Shown here: positions 40,487 through 49,337 of the stretch, piece after piece | How the letters are laid out: the number at the start of each line of letters is the position of its first letter | Numbering within the stretch: position 1 is the stretch's first letter | NCBI GenBank assembly: GCA_963717375.1 | Contig: OY970329.1 | Coordinates: forward strand, 2,542,001 to 2,606,000 | DNA: 64,000 nt | Reading direction: 5' to 3' | Source: VRUE01 sp963717375 | Lineage (GTDB): Bacteria > Actinomycetota > Thermoleophilia > Solirubrobacterales > 70-9 | Translations under genes and position numbers: made by a program | The notes under the pieces: model-generated | Database searches by the model: none | What the model saw: only the letters and a program-made list of their open reading frames with translations | What the model was told of the DNA's origin: nothing

Positions 40487-40543
40487 CTAGGCGGGCTTGA
40501 ACGTGGAGATCGCCGGAATCACAGCATCAACCTTTTTAAGCAT
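40487..40543 (-). CDS. 18-residue peptide gene, copy 2 (chromosomal cluster)
   Basis: Frame MLKKVDAVIPAISTFKPA, stop TAG. The ribosome site GAAAGGGGGTGAG lies 4 bases before the ATG, and CTGCTGACGA farther upstream; both equal copy 1. Shared with copy 1: KV(D/E)xx(V/I)Px(L/I)SxFK and an end two residues after FK. It heads the reverse-strand unit peptide-hairpin-methyltransferase-E1, opposite to the regulator. This is the layout of a minimal RiPP operon. The C-terminal residue is Ala, not Asn as in known MccA peptides, so the E1 chemistry may differ. It is far too short for usual gene callers. Confidence 0.72.
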   Translation of the reverse strand: MLKKVDAVIPAISTFKPA

Positions 40544-40590
40544 CTCTCTCACCCCCTTTCACTACTGTCGTCAGCAGTGACCGAGAGTAA

Positions 40591-40622
40591 TCGACTAGTC
40601 GAGCCTTTTCGTACTAGTCGAG
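40591..40622. promoter_or_regulatory. Tandem ACTAGTCGAG operators (copy 2 locus)
   Basis: ACTAGTCGAG occurs at 40,594-40,603 and 40,613-40,622, 19 bp apart; the first sits in a 12-bp palindrome TCGACTAGTCGA. A reversed copy is at 41,335-41,344 and a partial one (ACTAGTCA) at 41,687. CTAG is rare in such GC-rich DNA. They are the likely sites of the regulator at 40,695. Confidence 0.7.
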
Positions 40623-40694
40623 ATCTACTTAAAAGAAAGGGCCAGCAAGAGCGCTACTAAATCTTTTTGGAATCGGCTAAGGTCTCGCGCTCAA

Positions 40695-41318
40695 ATGACC
40701 GAGGAGGAGAACGGGGCAGTGGCAGAACAGACAATGCCGGAGATTCGAATTGATGACCAGCTCCATCGCCTGCTCAGGAACCCGAACATGCTCGAAGCTC
40801 TCGTTTCCCTCATCGAGAAGAGGGGGTCTCCTAGCGACATTAGGGTGAGACTGAAAATCAAGCTCAGCCAGGCGATCTACTGCTTCGAACAACTCGAGAA
40901 GATGAACCTGATCGAGGAAGTCGACACCGAGAAGCGCCGCGGGCAAGACGCTCATATCTACAGATCCTTGGTGCGGCCGATATGGAAAACCGAGGAATGG
41001 GAACGGCTAAGTCAAGACGAACGCGAACGATATGCCGCTTGGGCCATCCAGCTTTTCTTGGTTGACGTTGCACGCGCCTGGACGGCAAGAACATTTCAGG
41101 CCCGCGTTGACACACACACCAGTCGATCCCTCCTGCGCGTTGATGAGCAAGGCTGGCGCAAGGTCAAGGACATTCAGGACGAGGCGCTTGCCGCCATCCA
41201 TGAGGTCGAAGTCGAGAGCGTCGATCGCCTTCGCGAGGCCGGCGATGACGCTGAGCTCATCCTTGCCAGGGCAGCGATGTTCCTCATCGCGATGCCCCCT
41301 TCGGTACCTCCGAAATAG
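40695..41318 (+). CDS. Winged-helix regulator, peptide-linked, copy 2
   Basis: A 207-residue protein. Residues about 20-75 form a winged helix (HRLLRNPNMLEALVSLIEKRGSP, LSQAIYCFEQLEKMNLI). The C-terminal half carries RSLLRVDEQGWRKVKDIQDEA and EVEVESVDRL, aligned with the regulator at 14,541. It lies divergent from the 18-residue peptide with two operators between them and one behind, suggesting that it controls itself and the peptide. The shared C-terminal domain is a candidate peptide or ligand sensor. Confidence 0.8.
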   Translation: MTEEENGAVAEQTMPEIRIDDQLHRLLRNPNMLEALVSLIEKRGSPSDIRVRLKIKLSQAIYCFEQLEKMNLIEEVDTEKRRGQDAHIYRSLVRPIWKTEEWERLSQDERERYAAWAIQLFLVDVARAWTARTFQARVDTHTSRSLLRVDEQGWRKVKDIQDEALAAIHEVEVESVDRLREAGDDAELILARAAMFLIAMPPSVPPK

Positions 41319-41695
41319 CAGAGGTCAAATTCGACTCGACTAGTAGGAATTCGCAGGTTCGAATAGTAATGAGGAACTTCGGGCGTTCCTATGAAAGTAT
41401 CCAGTAATCCGCTGAGGCTGAGTAACTCGGCGCGCTTACATGCTTTCGACGATCAAAATCACACTTCCACACGGCGACGCACTGTCGCCAGCTTCCATCG
41501 GCGCCGGCATATGCCCGCGCGCCCTCCACCTGACGGAAGTTGGGTGGAGCGAAAGAAGGGGACGTATCAAGCTGAGCCGTTCCCATCTCTCGGTTGGCTA
41601 TCAGCTTCGGTCGTTAGCAAACCGAAGGACGGACCCAGTGCTATGCGCCCCGGATGACTCTTATCGTCGGTCGTCCGGGGCGCAAAACTAGTCAC
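41319..41695. other. Gap with reversed operator and hairpin
   Basis: Contains CTCGACTAGT (41,335-41,344), the reverse complement of the operator in front of the regulator. A perfect 10-bp stem GCGCCCCGGA/TCCGGGGCGC spans 41,645-41,683 with AAAA after it. A possible 83-residue frame (ATG 41440) has no clear ribosome site and is not supported. ACTAGTCA at 41,687 precedes the next gene. Confidence 0.5.
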
Positions 41696-42055
41696 ATGTT
41701 AAGACACCACACTTCTACCCAGCAGCATTGCGCCGCTTTCCTGATGCTACGGCGGCGCGTGTCTGCGCCATTCAGTTTGCCCGCTGGGCAAGAGATAAAG
41801 GCAATAGGGGGGAGCGGGCGCACCCTAGACCGGGCTGTGTCCGCTCCCTTCATCGTCAGTCAGACCAAGCGAGCAATTATCGCCGTGATGCAGCAACTCG
41901 GCAGCCCCGTGTCTTCCACCGAACTTCAGAAGATTTGGGCAGAGCCCAAGTCCCTAGAGATTTTCGAGTACCACCTTTGCACACTCATGATGGCAGGAGT
42001 TGTGGAGGTGGCCTACGGCCCCGAACTTCATTTTCGCCTTGTGAGAGGGGCATAG
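41696..42055 (+). CDS. Winged-helix protein with possible ACTAGTCA site
   Basis: A 119-residue protein (ATG 41696). The last 60 residues are a winged helix (TKRAIIAVMQQLGSPVSSTEL, LEIFEYHLCTLMMAGVVEVA). An in-frame ATG at 41,654 lies inside the hairpin and is unlikely. Its leader contains an 8-of-10 match to the operator of the copy 2 regulator, so it may be under the same control. It lies just before the RHS gene. Confidence 0.6.
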   Translation: MLRHHTSTQQHCAAFLMLRRRVSAPFSLPAGQEIKAIGGSGRTLDRAVSAPFIVSQTKRAIIAVMQQLGSPVSSTELQKIWAEPKSLEIFEYHLCTLMMAGVVEVAYGPELHFRLVRGA

Positions 42056-42170
42056 GTATACGAACCATCTTTAGGGAGCGGTGCCGTTAGCGCTTGGGAT
42101 GTCAAGCGCATTGAGCCCCACATCAGGGCTCAAGCAGGGATCTAGACAACTCAATGGGGAGGAATGTTTC

Positions 42171-45100
42171 GTGAAGGGGATCAGGCTTATCGCGGCGTTT
42201 GCCGCTGTCTTGCTTGCGCTAGCGGCTACGAGCGTTGCGCTTGCCGCTCAAGACGAAGGCGAAGGCGCTACCGACCCTGCCGCTGAAGCGGAAAGCCTGC
42301 TTGGCCGCACCGCCGACTCCGAAACCCTCGCCCTCCCAGACGGCCGGCTCGAAACGAGGATCTACCCCGCCCCGATCAACTACCGCAACGAAGAAGGCGA
42401 CTGGCAGCCGATCAACGAAGACCTCCACGAAGGGGACGGCTCGGCTCTCGCCAACGGCCAAAACAGCTTCGACCTCGCTCTCCCCGAACAGCTCGACGCA
42501 GGGGAGGTTCGTGTCTCAAGCGACGACGGCTGGATCTCGAGCCGGCTGCTCGGCGCCGACACGCAAGCCGCAGAAGTCCAGAGCAACTCCGCAAGCTATG
42601 AAGCAGATCACGGCGATCTCGAATTCGAGCTGTCGAGCCTCGCCAACGGCCTCAAGGAGGACATCGTCCTCGCCGACAGCTCCCAGCCGAGCAAGTTCAC
42701 CTACCTGCTGAGCGCCTCGGCGGGATTGACGCCCCAGCGCGCCGAAGACGGCTCGATCGTCTTCGGTGATGAGAAAGGCAACCAAGCCTTTGTGCTGCCG
42801 GCGCCGATCATGCTCGACTCCACACCGGGGCTCCCCGCGATCTCAGACGAGATCGAATACCAGCTTGAAGAGCGGGGGACAAGCGAATGGCTGCTCACGA
42901 TCGAAGCCAACCGCGAATGGATCGAAAGCCCCGAACGGGTTTGGCCGATCCGCTTGGACCCGAGCCTGACCGTGCCGACCCCGAGTCTCGACTGCGACTA
43001 CCTCCTCTACAACGCCACGACCGCTAAAAACGTCGGCTGCGGGTCAACGGGCTTCGACAAGCTGCGAGCCCAATACAAGCCCGCCTACAAAGAAGCCGTC
43101 CAGGAACGCGAACGCTCCGTCCTGAAGTTCGACACCTCCTCGATCCCCTCGGGAGCGATCGTCAGCGAAGCCACGGTAGGCCTCTTCGCTCCCTTGGCAC
43201 CGCTGGGCATCAACGGAGTCGAGCTGCGTCGCGCCACCCAGAGCTGGGATTCCAGCGTCACCTGGACGAAAGCAAACGCCACCACCAACTGGACCACCTC
43301 CGGCGGCACCTTCAACGCCGAAGGCGCCGAAATCCTCGCCAGCGAACGCAAAGAACTCGAAGGCTGGTGGAACTTCAGCAAAGGAATGGCGCCGATCGTC
43401 CAGGGCTGGGTCTCGGGGACGATGAGCAACCAGGGCCTCCTCCTCAAGCTGCGAAACGAGGAAGGGTGCGTCCCTCCCGGCTGCACCAATAGCTGGGCGG
43501 CCTTCAGCAGCAGCGCGGCCACCGATTCGACCAAGCGGCCCTACCTCTCCGTCGTCTATGGCCTCAAACCGAGCGCCACCACCGAAGCCGCAACTTCTGT
43601 CCTCGAAACCACCGCCACCCTTAAAGGCCAGGTCAACCCCAACGGCGCAGCCACCACCTACCAGTTCGAATACGGCACGACGACCTCCTACGGGACCAAA
43701 GTGCCGACCACGGCCGAAAGCGCCGGCTCGGGCACGACCAACGTGGCGCTCAGCAAAGCCATCAGCGGCCTGAAAGGCAACACGACCTACCACTACCGCG
43801 TCTCGGCCACCAACCCCTCCGGGACGACCGTAGGCGTGGACAAAACATTCACGACCGGGAAACTGCCGACGGTTACGACAGAAGCAGCGACTGGCGTCAA
43901 AGAAACCGAAGCGACTCTCAAAGGCTCCGTCAACCCCAACGGCAACGCCACCACCTATCAGTTCGAATATGGCACGACTATCTCCTATGGGACGAAAGTC
44001 CCGCTCAGCCCAGAATCGGTTGGCTCAGGCACCACTGCGGTCGCGGTCAGCAAAGCGATCAGCGGGCTAACAGAAGGCGCGACGTATCACTACCGCGTCG
44101 TCGCCTCGAACTCCGCCGGCACAGTCAACGGTGCCGACAAAACGCTGAAAACGACCAACCCGCCGCAAACAACGATCGCCTCGGCCACGCCGAGCTACAC
44201 AGAACACGAAGAGCCTGCGGTCAAAGCCGAATCCAGCCAGGCGGGCTCGACCTTCAAGTGCGGCCTAGACGAAGGCGAAACTCCGACCAAACCCTGCAGC
44301 TCCCCCTACACCCTCCCGGAACATCTCAAAGACGGCCCGCATACCTTCGCCATCGCCGCGGTCAACTCCGAAGGGCAGGCAGACCCGACGCCGGCGAAAT
44401 GGACGTTTGACCCCTCGATCTATCCTCCCGCGCCATCGAGCAGCAAGCTCGTGACGCCTGATGAAGGCGCTAAAAGCGGCTCCCAGTTCACGCTCACCTC
44501 CGAATGGGAAAAACCGGCCGAAAGCGCGGGGATAAGCTCGGTCGCCTACCAGCTGAAGGCACCGAGCTGGAAAGACTTCAAATCGATCCCGACGCAGTAC
44601 CTGCTCGACTCGAAAGGAAATAATCCCGGCTGGGCGCTCGAAGTCGAAAAAAGCGCCACCAAGTCCGTGCCGGTCTCCTTTGACGTCAAAGCCTACGCCG
44701 AAGCCGAAAGCTGGCCTTCGGTCATGGAAGGGCTGCAGCTGCGCGCGGTCTTCAACGGCACCGGCGCTGCCGGCGCCACTGAGCCCGTTACCGCCACCTA
44801 TAGCCGCTTCGCGGGCGGCTCCTCCGATGCGGTTGGGCAAGTCGGCCCGGGGAGCGTCGACCTCCTGACCGGCGCCTTCACGATTTCCCGGACCGATGTC
44901 TCGATCCCGGTGCCGGGCTCTGACGCAACCCTCGAATTCACCCGCACCTACAACTCCGCCTACGGCGCCAACGAAAAAACCAACAGCAAAACGCTAGGTC
45001 AGATGTGGCAGCCCTCGGCGCCGGTGGAAGCCGAATACGAAGAAGAAGCCTGGCAGAAACTGCTGGTCCGTCACGAAGAAAAAGTGCCCGCCGTCTTTAA

Positions 45101-48100
45101 AAAAGAATGCTGGAACGGAGCAGGCCAAGAAGTCGAATGCGGCGCCGGGAACGTGCCATGCGATGAAGCCCACTCCTGCGAAGAATGGGAATTCGAAGCC
45201 GAAATCCCCGAACAGAACTGGGTCGAAGTGCTCGACAACGAAGGCGCGGGCATCCCCTTCGAAAGAACCGGAAGCGTACCCCCCTACACCTACGTCCCGC
45301 CCGAAGAAGCCAAGGAATTCTCCCTGATCGGGTCGGGCGGCAGCTTCATCCTCGCCGATGCCAACGGCACCAAAACCGAATTCACGCAAAACGAAACGTC
45401 CAACGAATACGTGCCGAGCAAGGTCTCCTACGCCGGCACCTCAAGCCAAGCCCGTCTTACTTACGCCGTCTCGGAAAAAAAGAAGCGGTTGCTCTCTGCG
45501 ATCGGCCCCGCCCCGGAAGGGGTCATCTGCAATCCGTTGAAAGCGGAAGAAGGAGAAAAAAACTACGCCCCGGAAACCAAAGGCTGCCGCTCGATCTACT
45601 TCAACTACATCGGCTTCACGATCGAAGGCGGTCCCACCGAGCAGCGCCTGGAAAAGATCACCTATTACGACTCAAGCGGCTCGGGCACTGGCCAGGTCGT
45701 CGCCAAATACGGCTACTTCTCGGCCTCGGGCAACCTCTCCGAAGAGTGGGACCCGCGCGTAACGCCGGAAGTCCTCAAGGAGCACTACGCCTACGAATCG
45801 ACCAAAGACGCGAGGCTGACCAGCCTCACTCCCGCCGGGCAGGAACCTTGGCAGTTCGCCTATTACCCGGCAGGCTCCGGCGGCCCCTATGAAGCAAAGC
45901 TGAAGAGCGTCAGCCGGGCCAGCCTCCTGAAAAGCGGCCCAGCGACCGCGACGACGACGGTCGCCTACGACGTGCCGATCTCGGGCGAAGCGGCCCCCTA
46001 TGACCTTGGCGTCTCGGCGGTCGCCAAATGGGGTCAGAGCGACTACCCGGTGGACGCCACGGCGATCTTCCCGCCGACCGCAGGCGAAGAACCGAGCGAC
46101 TACGACCAGGCCGCGATCCACTACCTGGACGCCAACGGGCATGAGGTCAATACCGCCCAGCCATCGCCTCCCGGTGTCGAAGGCGACTCGATCACGACCA
46201 GCGAAACCGACGTCCACGGCAACGTGGTGCGCGAACTGAGCGCGCAGAACCGCCTGGCGGCGCTACAGGCGGCAAACCCAGTCGAACGCTCCCAGCAGCT
46301 CGACACCCATTCTGAATACTCGGCTGACGGCACCGAGATGCTGCAGTCATGGGGCCCGCTGCACGAAGTGCGGCTCAAAGCGGGCGAAAAAGTCCAAGCA
46401 CGCCAGCACACGACGATCTACTACGACGAAGGGGCCGAAAAACTCAAAGAAGGCGAAACCGCTCCGCGCCTGCCGACCACCGAAATCGTCGCCGCTTCCA
46501 TCTCCGGCAAAGGCGATTCCGAACCGCGCACGAGCCTAACCGCCTACAACTGGAAACTGCGCAAGCCGACCGAAAAGATCACCGACCCGAGCAACCTCAA
46601 CATCAACAGCAAGACGATCTACAACTCCGCTGGCCAGGTGATCGAAGAACGCCAGCCATCGGACACCGAAGGGAAAAAGGCGGGCACCACCAAGACGATC
46701 TATTGGACCGCCCTCGCCAACTCCGAACAAAGCAAATGCGGCCTCAAACCGGAGTGGGCCGGCTTGCCGTGCTTTTCCAAGCCCGTCGCGGAACCTAGTC
46801 CCGCCGAATGGAATCCGAGGATTCCTTGGACCTGGTTCAGCAAATATTCAACGCTTGATCAGCTCGAAGAAAGCTATGAAGAAATCAACGGCGGGATCGT
46901 GCGAAGCACGACCGTGGCCTACGACGCCGCCGGTCGCCCGGTCACGAGCCGCCAGGAAGGCACTGGCACGGAAGTCCCGGCGATTCAAACCACCTACAAC
47001 AAAGACACCGGGCTCCCCGAAAGCCAGTACTTCCTCTGCGAAGGCAAATGCGAAGCCTTCGACATTCAGGAAGCGAAGACGACCTACGACAAACTGGGCC
47101 GCCCGATTGAATACCTAGACGCCGATGGCAATAAATCGGGTGTCGCCTACGACATCCTGGGGCGGCCAGCAATCCTCTCAGACGGCAAGGGCACCCAGAT
47201 AGTCGCCTACGACGAAGACTCTGGCCTTGCCACCGAAATGACCGATTCCGCCGCCGGCACCTTCAAAGCCACCTATGACGCGGACGGGCAGATGACCGAA
47301 CAGCTGCTGCCCAACGGCCTCGCCCAGAAGATCGCATATGGCCCCGAAGGCACCGCGCTCTCCCTGCAATACGTCAAGAACGCTTGCTCCTCGGCCTGCA
47401 CCTGGCTCTCCTTCGCTCGCGAAGATTCGATCCACGGCCAGGTCCTAAACGAAGAAGGCACCCTGGGAACCGACAGCTACACCTACGACAAAGCCGGGAG
47501 GCTCACCCAGGCCCGGGAAACCCCGGTCGGCGAAGGCTGCACGACGCGAAGCTACGCTTTTGACAACGATTCCAACCGCACCTCCAGGTCGACCTATGGG
47601 CCGGGGACAGGCGGAGGTTGTGCCACGGAATCCGAAGTGGCCAAACAGGCATATACCTACGACACCGCCGACCGTCTTATCAGCGACGGCGTCGAATACG
47701 ACAATCTCGGCCGCATCACTAGGCTGCCCGACAGGTACGCGGGACCACAGGAGAACTGGCGCTTCGGCGGGAAAACGCTGGCCGAACGCAAACTCACATC
47801 GGAAACCTTCACCTCTAAAGGAAGTCTGGTGCTGAACTTCCCGAGTTTGTCAGTCAGGCTTGAGTGCGAAATGCCCTCCTCCGGCAAACTCTCTGGTAAT
47901 GAAGGTATTGAAGAGTCCTTCGAACTGAAAAATTGTGCGCTATATACACTCGAAGGAGGGAAAAAAGGCACCAAACTCTCATGCGGAACCATCACAGCGT
48001 CAATGTCGAGCTACAAAGGAACCGCAAGCGGAATGTCCATATTCCTGAATTCGGGCTCCTGTCTGTTCGGCAACATGACAATGCCATTGTCCTCCTTCCG

Positions 48101-49322
48101 TCACAAGTTCTCCAACGAAGAAGCGTCCAAACTGCTCGTGGAATCCACAGGCAAGTCCACTTTCGGGACAAACCCGGTGGAAGTCTCGGCCAGCTCAACA
48201 TGGGAACCCTCCGGCGCTGAAAAAGGCAAAACACTCAGCTTCAAGGCGGCGGGGCCGATAGCAAACGAAGGCGAACTCACCACGAGCTATTACGTCACCG
48301 ATCTCACCCGCAGCCAAACTCAAGGCGGCATCACCAACACCTACAATCTCGACGCCGCCCTCAGGGAGCGCGAACGCGTGCGCACCGGCGGCTCTGAAGC
48401 AGGAACCGCGATCTATCACTACGCCGCTGGCTCGGACTCCCCTTCCTGGACCCAGGAAGGCTCCAGCTGGACCCGTTCGATCGCCGCCATGGGCGGCTCC
48501 CTCGGGGCCCAGCAGAAGAGTTCAGGCGAAATCACTCTGCAGCTCGCGGACATGCACGGCGATACGATCGCGACTGCCGCGCTCAGTCCGACCGAAACGA
48601 AACTGCTGGGCACCCGGAGCTTCGACGAGTTCGGCAACCCGCTGCAGAGCGGTTTCCTAACCGGGGGCAACGCCGAATACGGCTGGCTCGGCTCCAAGGG
48701 CCGCCGGACCCAGCTCCCTTCGGGTGTGATCCAAATGGGCAAGCGAAGCTACGTGCCCGCTCTCGGTCGCTTCCTTACCCCCGATCCCGTCAAAGGCGGT
48801 TCTGCAAACGCCTATGACTACGCCAATCAGGACCCGATCAACAATATCGATCTAAACGGTGACACTTGTCATCCGACACATAACCGTCGTTGCTCCGGCC
48901 CGCCGAGTCCGCGCGAACAACGTGAACGCCGCGCAGCGCGCAACCTGGCTAGAAAGACACCTCATCAAGCATCAATTGTTATGCGCTGTAGGAGGTGTGG
49001 GGGTGCCTCCAGTTCGAGTATAGGTTCCACCTTCCATTCAGTTGTGGACAAGGTGTCTGGGGCCGTGGACGGTGCAAAGACTACTTTCTTCCATATTGGA
49101 GGTTCTGTCTATGCGAAGGTCACAGCCCCGTCAACTGCATTTAGGGCAGCGGGGGATGCCTTCAAGCTGGCTGGATACTGGAGCCCGGATCGACTAATCC
49201 AGGCTTGGAAGTGCGGTGCGTGGCTCAGCGGTCAAAGCGGCTGGGCAGAAGAAAACGGGGGCACGTCGGGGGACTGCGACCCGGTGGCTATATTGTGGGG
49301 ACAACCGGAAAGCGCCCGTTGA
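42171..49322 (+). CDS. Giant secreted RHS/YD-repeat protein with C-terminal variable domain
   Basis: A 2,383-residue protein from GTG 42171 (site GGGGAGG). It starts with a signal peptide (LIAAFAAVLLALAATSVALA). In order: a beta-rich N-terminal part; a DNRLRE-like domain at about 310-460 (SVLKFDTSSIPSGAIVSEATVGL); two fibronectin III-like repeats at about 467-658 (PNGAATTYQFEYGTTTSYG); RHS/YD repeats from about 890 with a foreign domain at about 1857-2040; the core motif (LGRFLTPDPV, YDYANQDPINNIDLNGD) at about 2200-2231; and a 152-residue variable end. The RHS shell encloses a C-terminal toxin in known polymorphic toxins. Its codon use favours GAA and AAA more than neighbours, suggesting separate origin. 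Confidence 0.92.
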   Translation: MKGIRLIAAFAAVLLALAATSVALAAQDEGEGATDPAAEAESLLGRTADSETLALPDGRLETRIYPAPINYRNEEGDWQPINEDLHEGDGSALANGQNSFDLALPEQLDAGEVRVSSDDGWISSRLLGADTQAAEVQSNSASYEADHGDLEFELSSLANGLKEDIVLADSSQPSKFTYLLSASAGLTPQRAEDGSIVFGDEKGNQAFVLPAPIMLDSTPGLPAISDEIEYQLEERGTSEWLLTIEANREWIESPERVWPIRLDPSLTVPTPSLDCDYLLYNATTAKNVGCGSTGFDKLRAQYKPAYKEAVQERERSVLKFDTSSIPSGAIVSEATVGLFAPLAPLGINGVELRRATQSWDSSVTWTKANATTNWTTSGGTFNAEGAEILASERKELEGWWNFSKGMAPIVQGWVSGTMSNQGLLLKLRNEEGCVPPGCTNSWAAFSSSAATDSTKRPYLSVVYGLKPSATTEAATSVLETTATLKGQVNPNGAATTYQFEYGTTTSYGTKVPTTAESAGSGTTNVALSKAISGLKGNTTYHYRVSATNPSGTTVGVDKTFTTGKLPTVTTEAATGVKETEATLKGSVNPNGNATTYQFEYGTTISYGTKVPLSPESVGSGTTAVAVSKAISGLTEGATYHYRVVASNSAGTVNGADKTLKTTNPPQTTIASATPSYTEHEEPAVKAESSQAGSTFKCGLDEGETPTKPCSSPYTLPEHLKDGPHTFAIAAVNSEGQADPTPAKWTFDPSIYPPAPSSSKLVTPDEGAKSGSQFTLTSEWEKPAESAGISSVAYQLKAPSWKDFKSIPTQYLLDSKGNNPGWALEVEKSATKSVPVSFDVKAYAEAESWPSVMEGLQLRAVFNGTGAAGATEPVTATYSRFAGGSSDAVGQVGPGSVDLLTGAFTISRTDVSIPVPGSDATLEFTRTYNSAYGANEKTNSKTLGQMWQPSAPVEAEYEEEAWQKLLVRHEEKVPAVFKKECWNGAGQEVECGAGNVPCDEAHSCEEWEFEAEIPEQNWVEVLDNEGAGIPFERTGSVPPYTYVPPEEAKEFSLIGSGGSFILADANGTKTEFTQNETSNEYVPSKVSYAGTSSQARLTYAVSEKKKRLLSAIGPAPEGVICNPLKAEEGEKNYAPETKGCRSIYFNYIGFTIEGGPTEQRLEKITYYDSSGSGTGQVVAKYGYFSASGNLSEEWDPRVTPEVLKEHYAYESTKDARLTSLTPAGQEPWQFAYYPAGSGGPYEAKLKSVSRASLLKSGPATATTTVAYDVPISGEAAPYDLGVSAVAKWGQSDYPVDATAIFPPTAGEEPSDYDQAAIHYLDANGHEVNTAQPSPPGVEGDSITTSETDVHGNVVRELSAQNRLAALQAANPVERSQQLDTHSEYSADGTEMLQSWGPLHEVRLKAGEKVQARQHTTIYYDEGAEKLKEGETAPRLPTTEIVAASISGKGDSEPRTSLTAYNWKLRKPTEKITDPSNLNINSKTIYNSAGQVIEERQPSDTEGKKAGTTKTIYWTALANSEQSKCGLKPEWAGLPCFSKPVAEPSPAEWNPRIPWTWFSKYSTLDQLEESYEEINGGIVRSTTVAYDAAGRPVTSRQEGTGTEVPAIQTTYNKDTGLPESQYFLCEGKCEAFDIQEAKTTYDKLGRPIEYLDADGNKSGVAYDILGRPAILSDGKGTQIVAYDEDSGLATEMTDSAAGTFKATYDADGQMTEQLLPNGLAQKIAYGPEGTALSLQYVKNACSSACTWLSFAREDSIHGQVLNEEGTLGTDSYTYDKAGRLTQARETPVGEGCTTRSYAFDNDSNRTSRSTYGPGTGGGCATESEVAKQAYTYDTADRLISDGVEYDNLGRITRLPDRYAGPQENWRFGGKTLAERKLTSETFTSKGSLVLNFPSLSVRLECEMPSSGKLSGNEGIEESFELKNCALYTLEGGKKGTKLSCGTITASMSSYKGTASGMSIFLNSGSCLFGNMTMPLSSFRHKFSNEEASKLLVESTGKSTFGTNPVEVSASSTWEPSGAEKGKTLSFKAAGPIANEGELTTSYYVTDLTRSQTQGGITNTYNLDAALRERERVRTGGSEAGTAIYHYAAGSDSPSWTQEGSSWTRSIAAMGGSLGAQQKSSGEITLQLADMHGDTIATAALSPTETKLLGTRSFDEFGNPLQSGFLTGGNAEYGWLGSKGRRTQLPSGVIQMGKRSYVPALGRFLTPDPVKGGSANAYDYANQDPINNIDLNGDTCHPTHNRRCSGPPSPREQRERRAARNLARKTPHQASIVMRCRRCGGASSSSIGSTFHSVVDKVSGAVDGAKTTFFHIGGSVYAKVTAPSTAFRAAGDAFKLAGYWSPDRLIQAWKCGAWLSGQSGWAEENGGTSGDCDPVAILWGQPESAR

Positions 49323-49337
49323 TTGGGAGGGAATTAC

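Noticed and set aside
41440..41691. 83-residue frame after the copy 2 regulator
   Set aside because: No ribosome site, overlaps a strong hairpin, composition unlike neighbours.
45185..45892. 235-residue frame inside the RHS gene
   Set aside because: Arg-rich shadow frame inside a clearly coding region.
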